Translations under genes and position numbers: made by a program
The notes under the pieces: model-generated
What the model was told of the DNA's origin: nothing
The model's database searches: none
Seen by the model: only the letters and a program-made list of their open reading frames with translations
Part shown: piece after piece, positions 5,802 through 5,846 of the stretch
Numbering within the stretch: position 1 is the first letter of the stretch
Layout: each line of letters opens with the position of its first letter
Assembly (NCBI GenBank): GCA_903864555.1
Contig: CAIPGJ010000457.1
Location: forward strand, 1-5,846
Direction of reading: 5' to 3'
Length of the DNA: 5,846 nucleotides
Source of the DNA: an uncultured Pseudomonadota bacterium
GTDB taxonomy: Bacteria; Pseudomonadota; Gammaproteobacteria; Burkholderiales; SG8-39

Positions 5802-5846
5802 GTTGCCTGCGGTCTAGTGTCCACGCCTGACATGAAAGCACTCCAT
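5802..5846 (-). other. Upstream edge of the operon, no assignable feature
   Basis: The last 45 bases of the window precede the dehydrogenase ribosome binding site. A minus-strand frame open to the window edge ends in TAG at 5814-5816 and could be the tail of a further upstream gene. Only ten codons are visible, so this cannot be supported. No recognisable promoter hexamers were found. Confidence 0.3.

Noticed and set aside
5814..5846. Ten-codon tail of a further upstream gene ending in TAG
   Set aside because: Too short to judge, with no recognisable C-terminal motif; an open stretch of this size is expected by chance.

Overview
The window is a stretch of GC-rich bacterial chromosome with four intact genes, all on the minus strand. 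Transcription runs from high to low coordinates. Two of the four genes encode Bug/TctC-type periplasmic solute-binding proteins, a family greatly expanded in Burkholderiales (Bordetella, Achromobacter, Cupriavidus and comamonads). That and the codon style suggest a betaproteobacterium, but no rRNA or other phylogenetic marker is present, so the assignment is an inference.

Layout in transcription order: (1) an acyl-CoA dehydrogenase, 5789-4647, with a GTG start and a strong Shine-Dalgarno sequence; (2) a Bug protein, best start 4572, ending at 3592; (3) a single-chain NDP-forming acyl-CoA synthetase of 714 residues, 3508-1364; (4) after a 362-base non-coding gap, a second, divergent Bug protein, 1001-21. 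Genes 1 to 3 are separated by only 74 and 83 bases and look like one operon. Gene 4 may be a separate unit or a distal, attenuated member.

The 362-base gap (1002-1363) is the most structured non-coding part. It holds a compact repeat element: a 17-bp exact direct repeat (1054-1070 and 1178-1194) around two inverted copies of a GTCATNCCC-type palindrome that can pair over 23 bases with one mismatch. It also holds a separate 10-bp perfect inverted repeat (1251-1260/1300-1309) whose interior carries two 7-A tracts 32 bp apart and a tandem 8-bp repeat.

Functionally, the cluster reads as a small catabolic module. An organic acid is bound in the periplasm by a Bug protein, activated to its CoA thioester at the expense of ATP by the synthetase, and oxidised at the alpha-beta bond by the flavin dehydrogenase. 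The substrate cannot be read from the sequence. No TctA/TctB membrane genes, hydratase, thiolase, CoA-transferase or regulator lies inside the window. I found no RNA gene, CRISPR array, transposase or prophage gene. The individual families are well known; the less ordinary points are the repeat element, the dehydrogenase's relocated catalytic glutamate, and two orphan Bug proteins around one synthetase.
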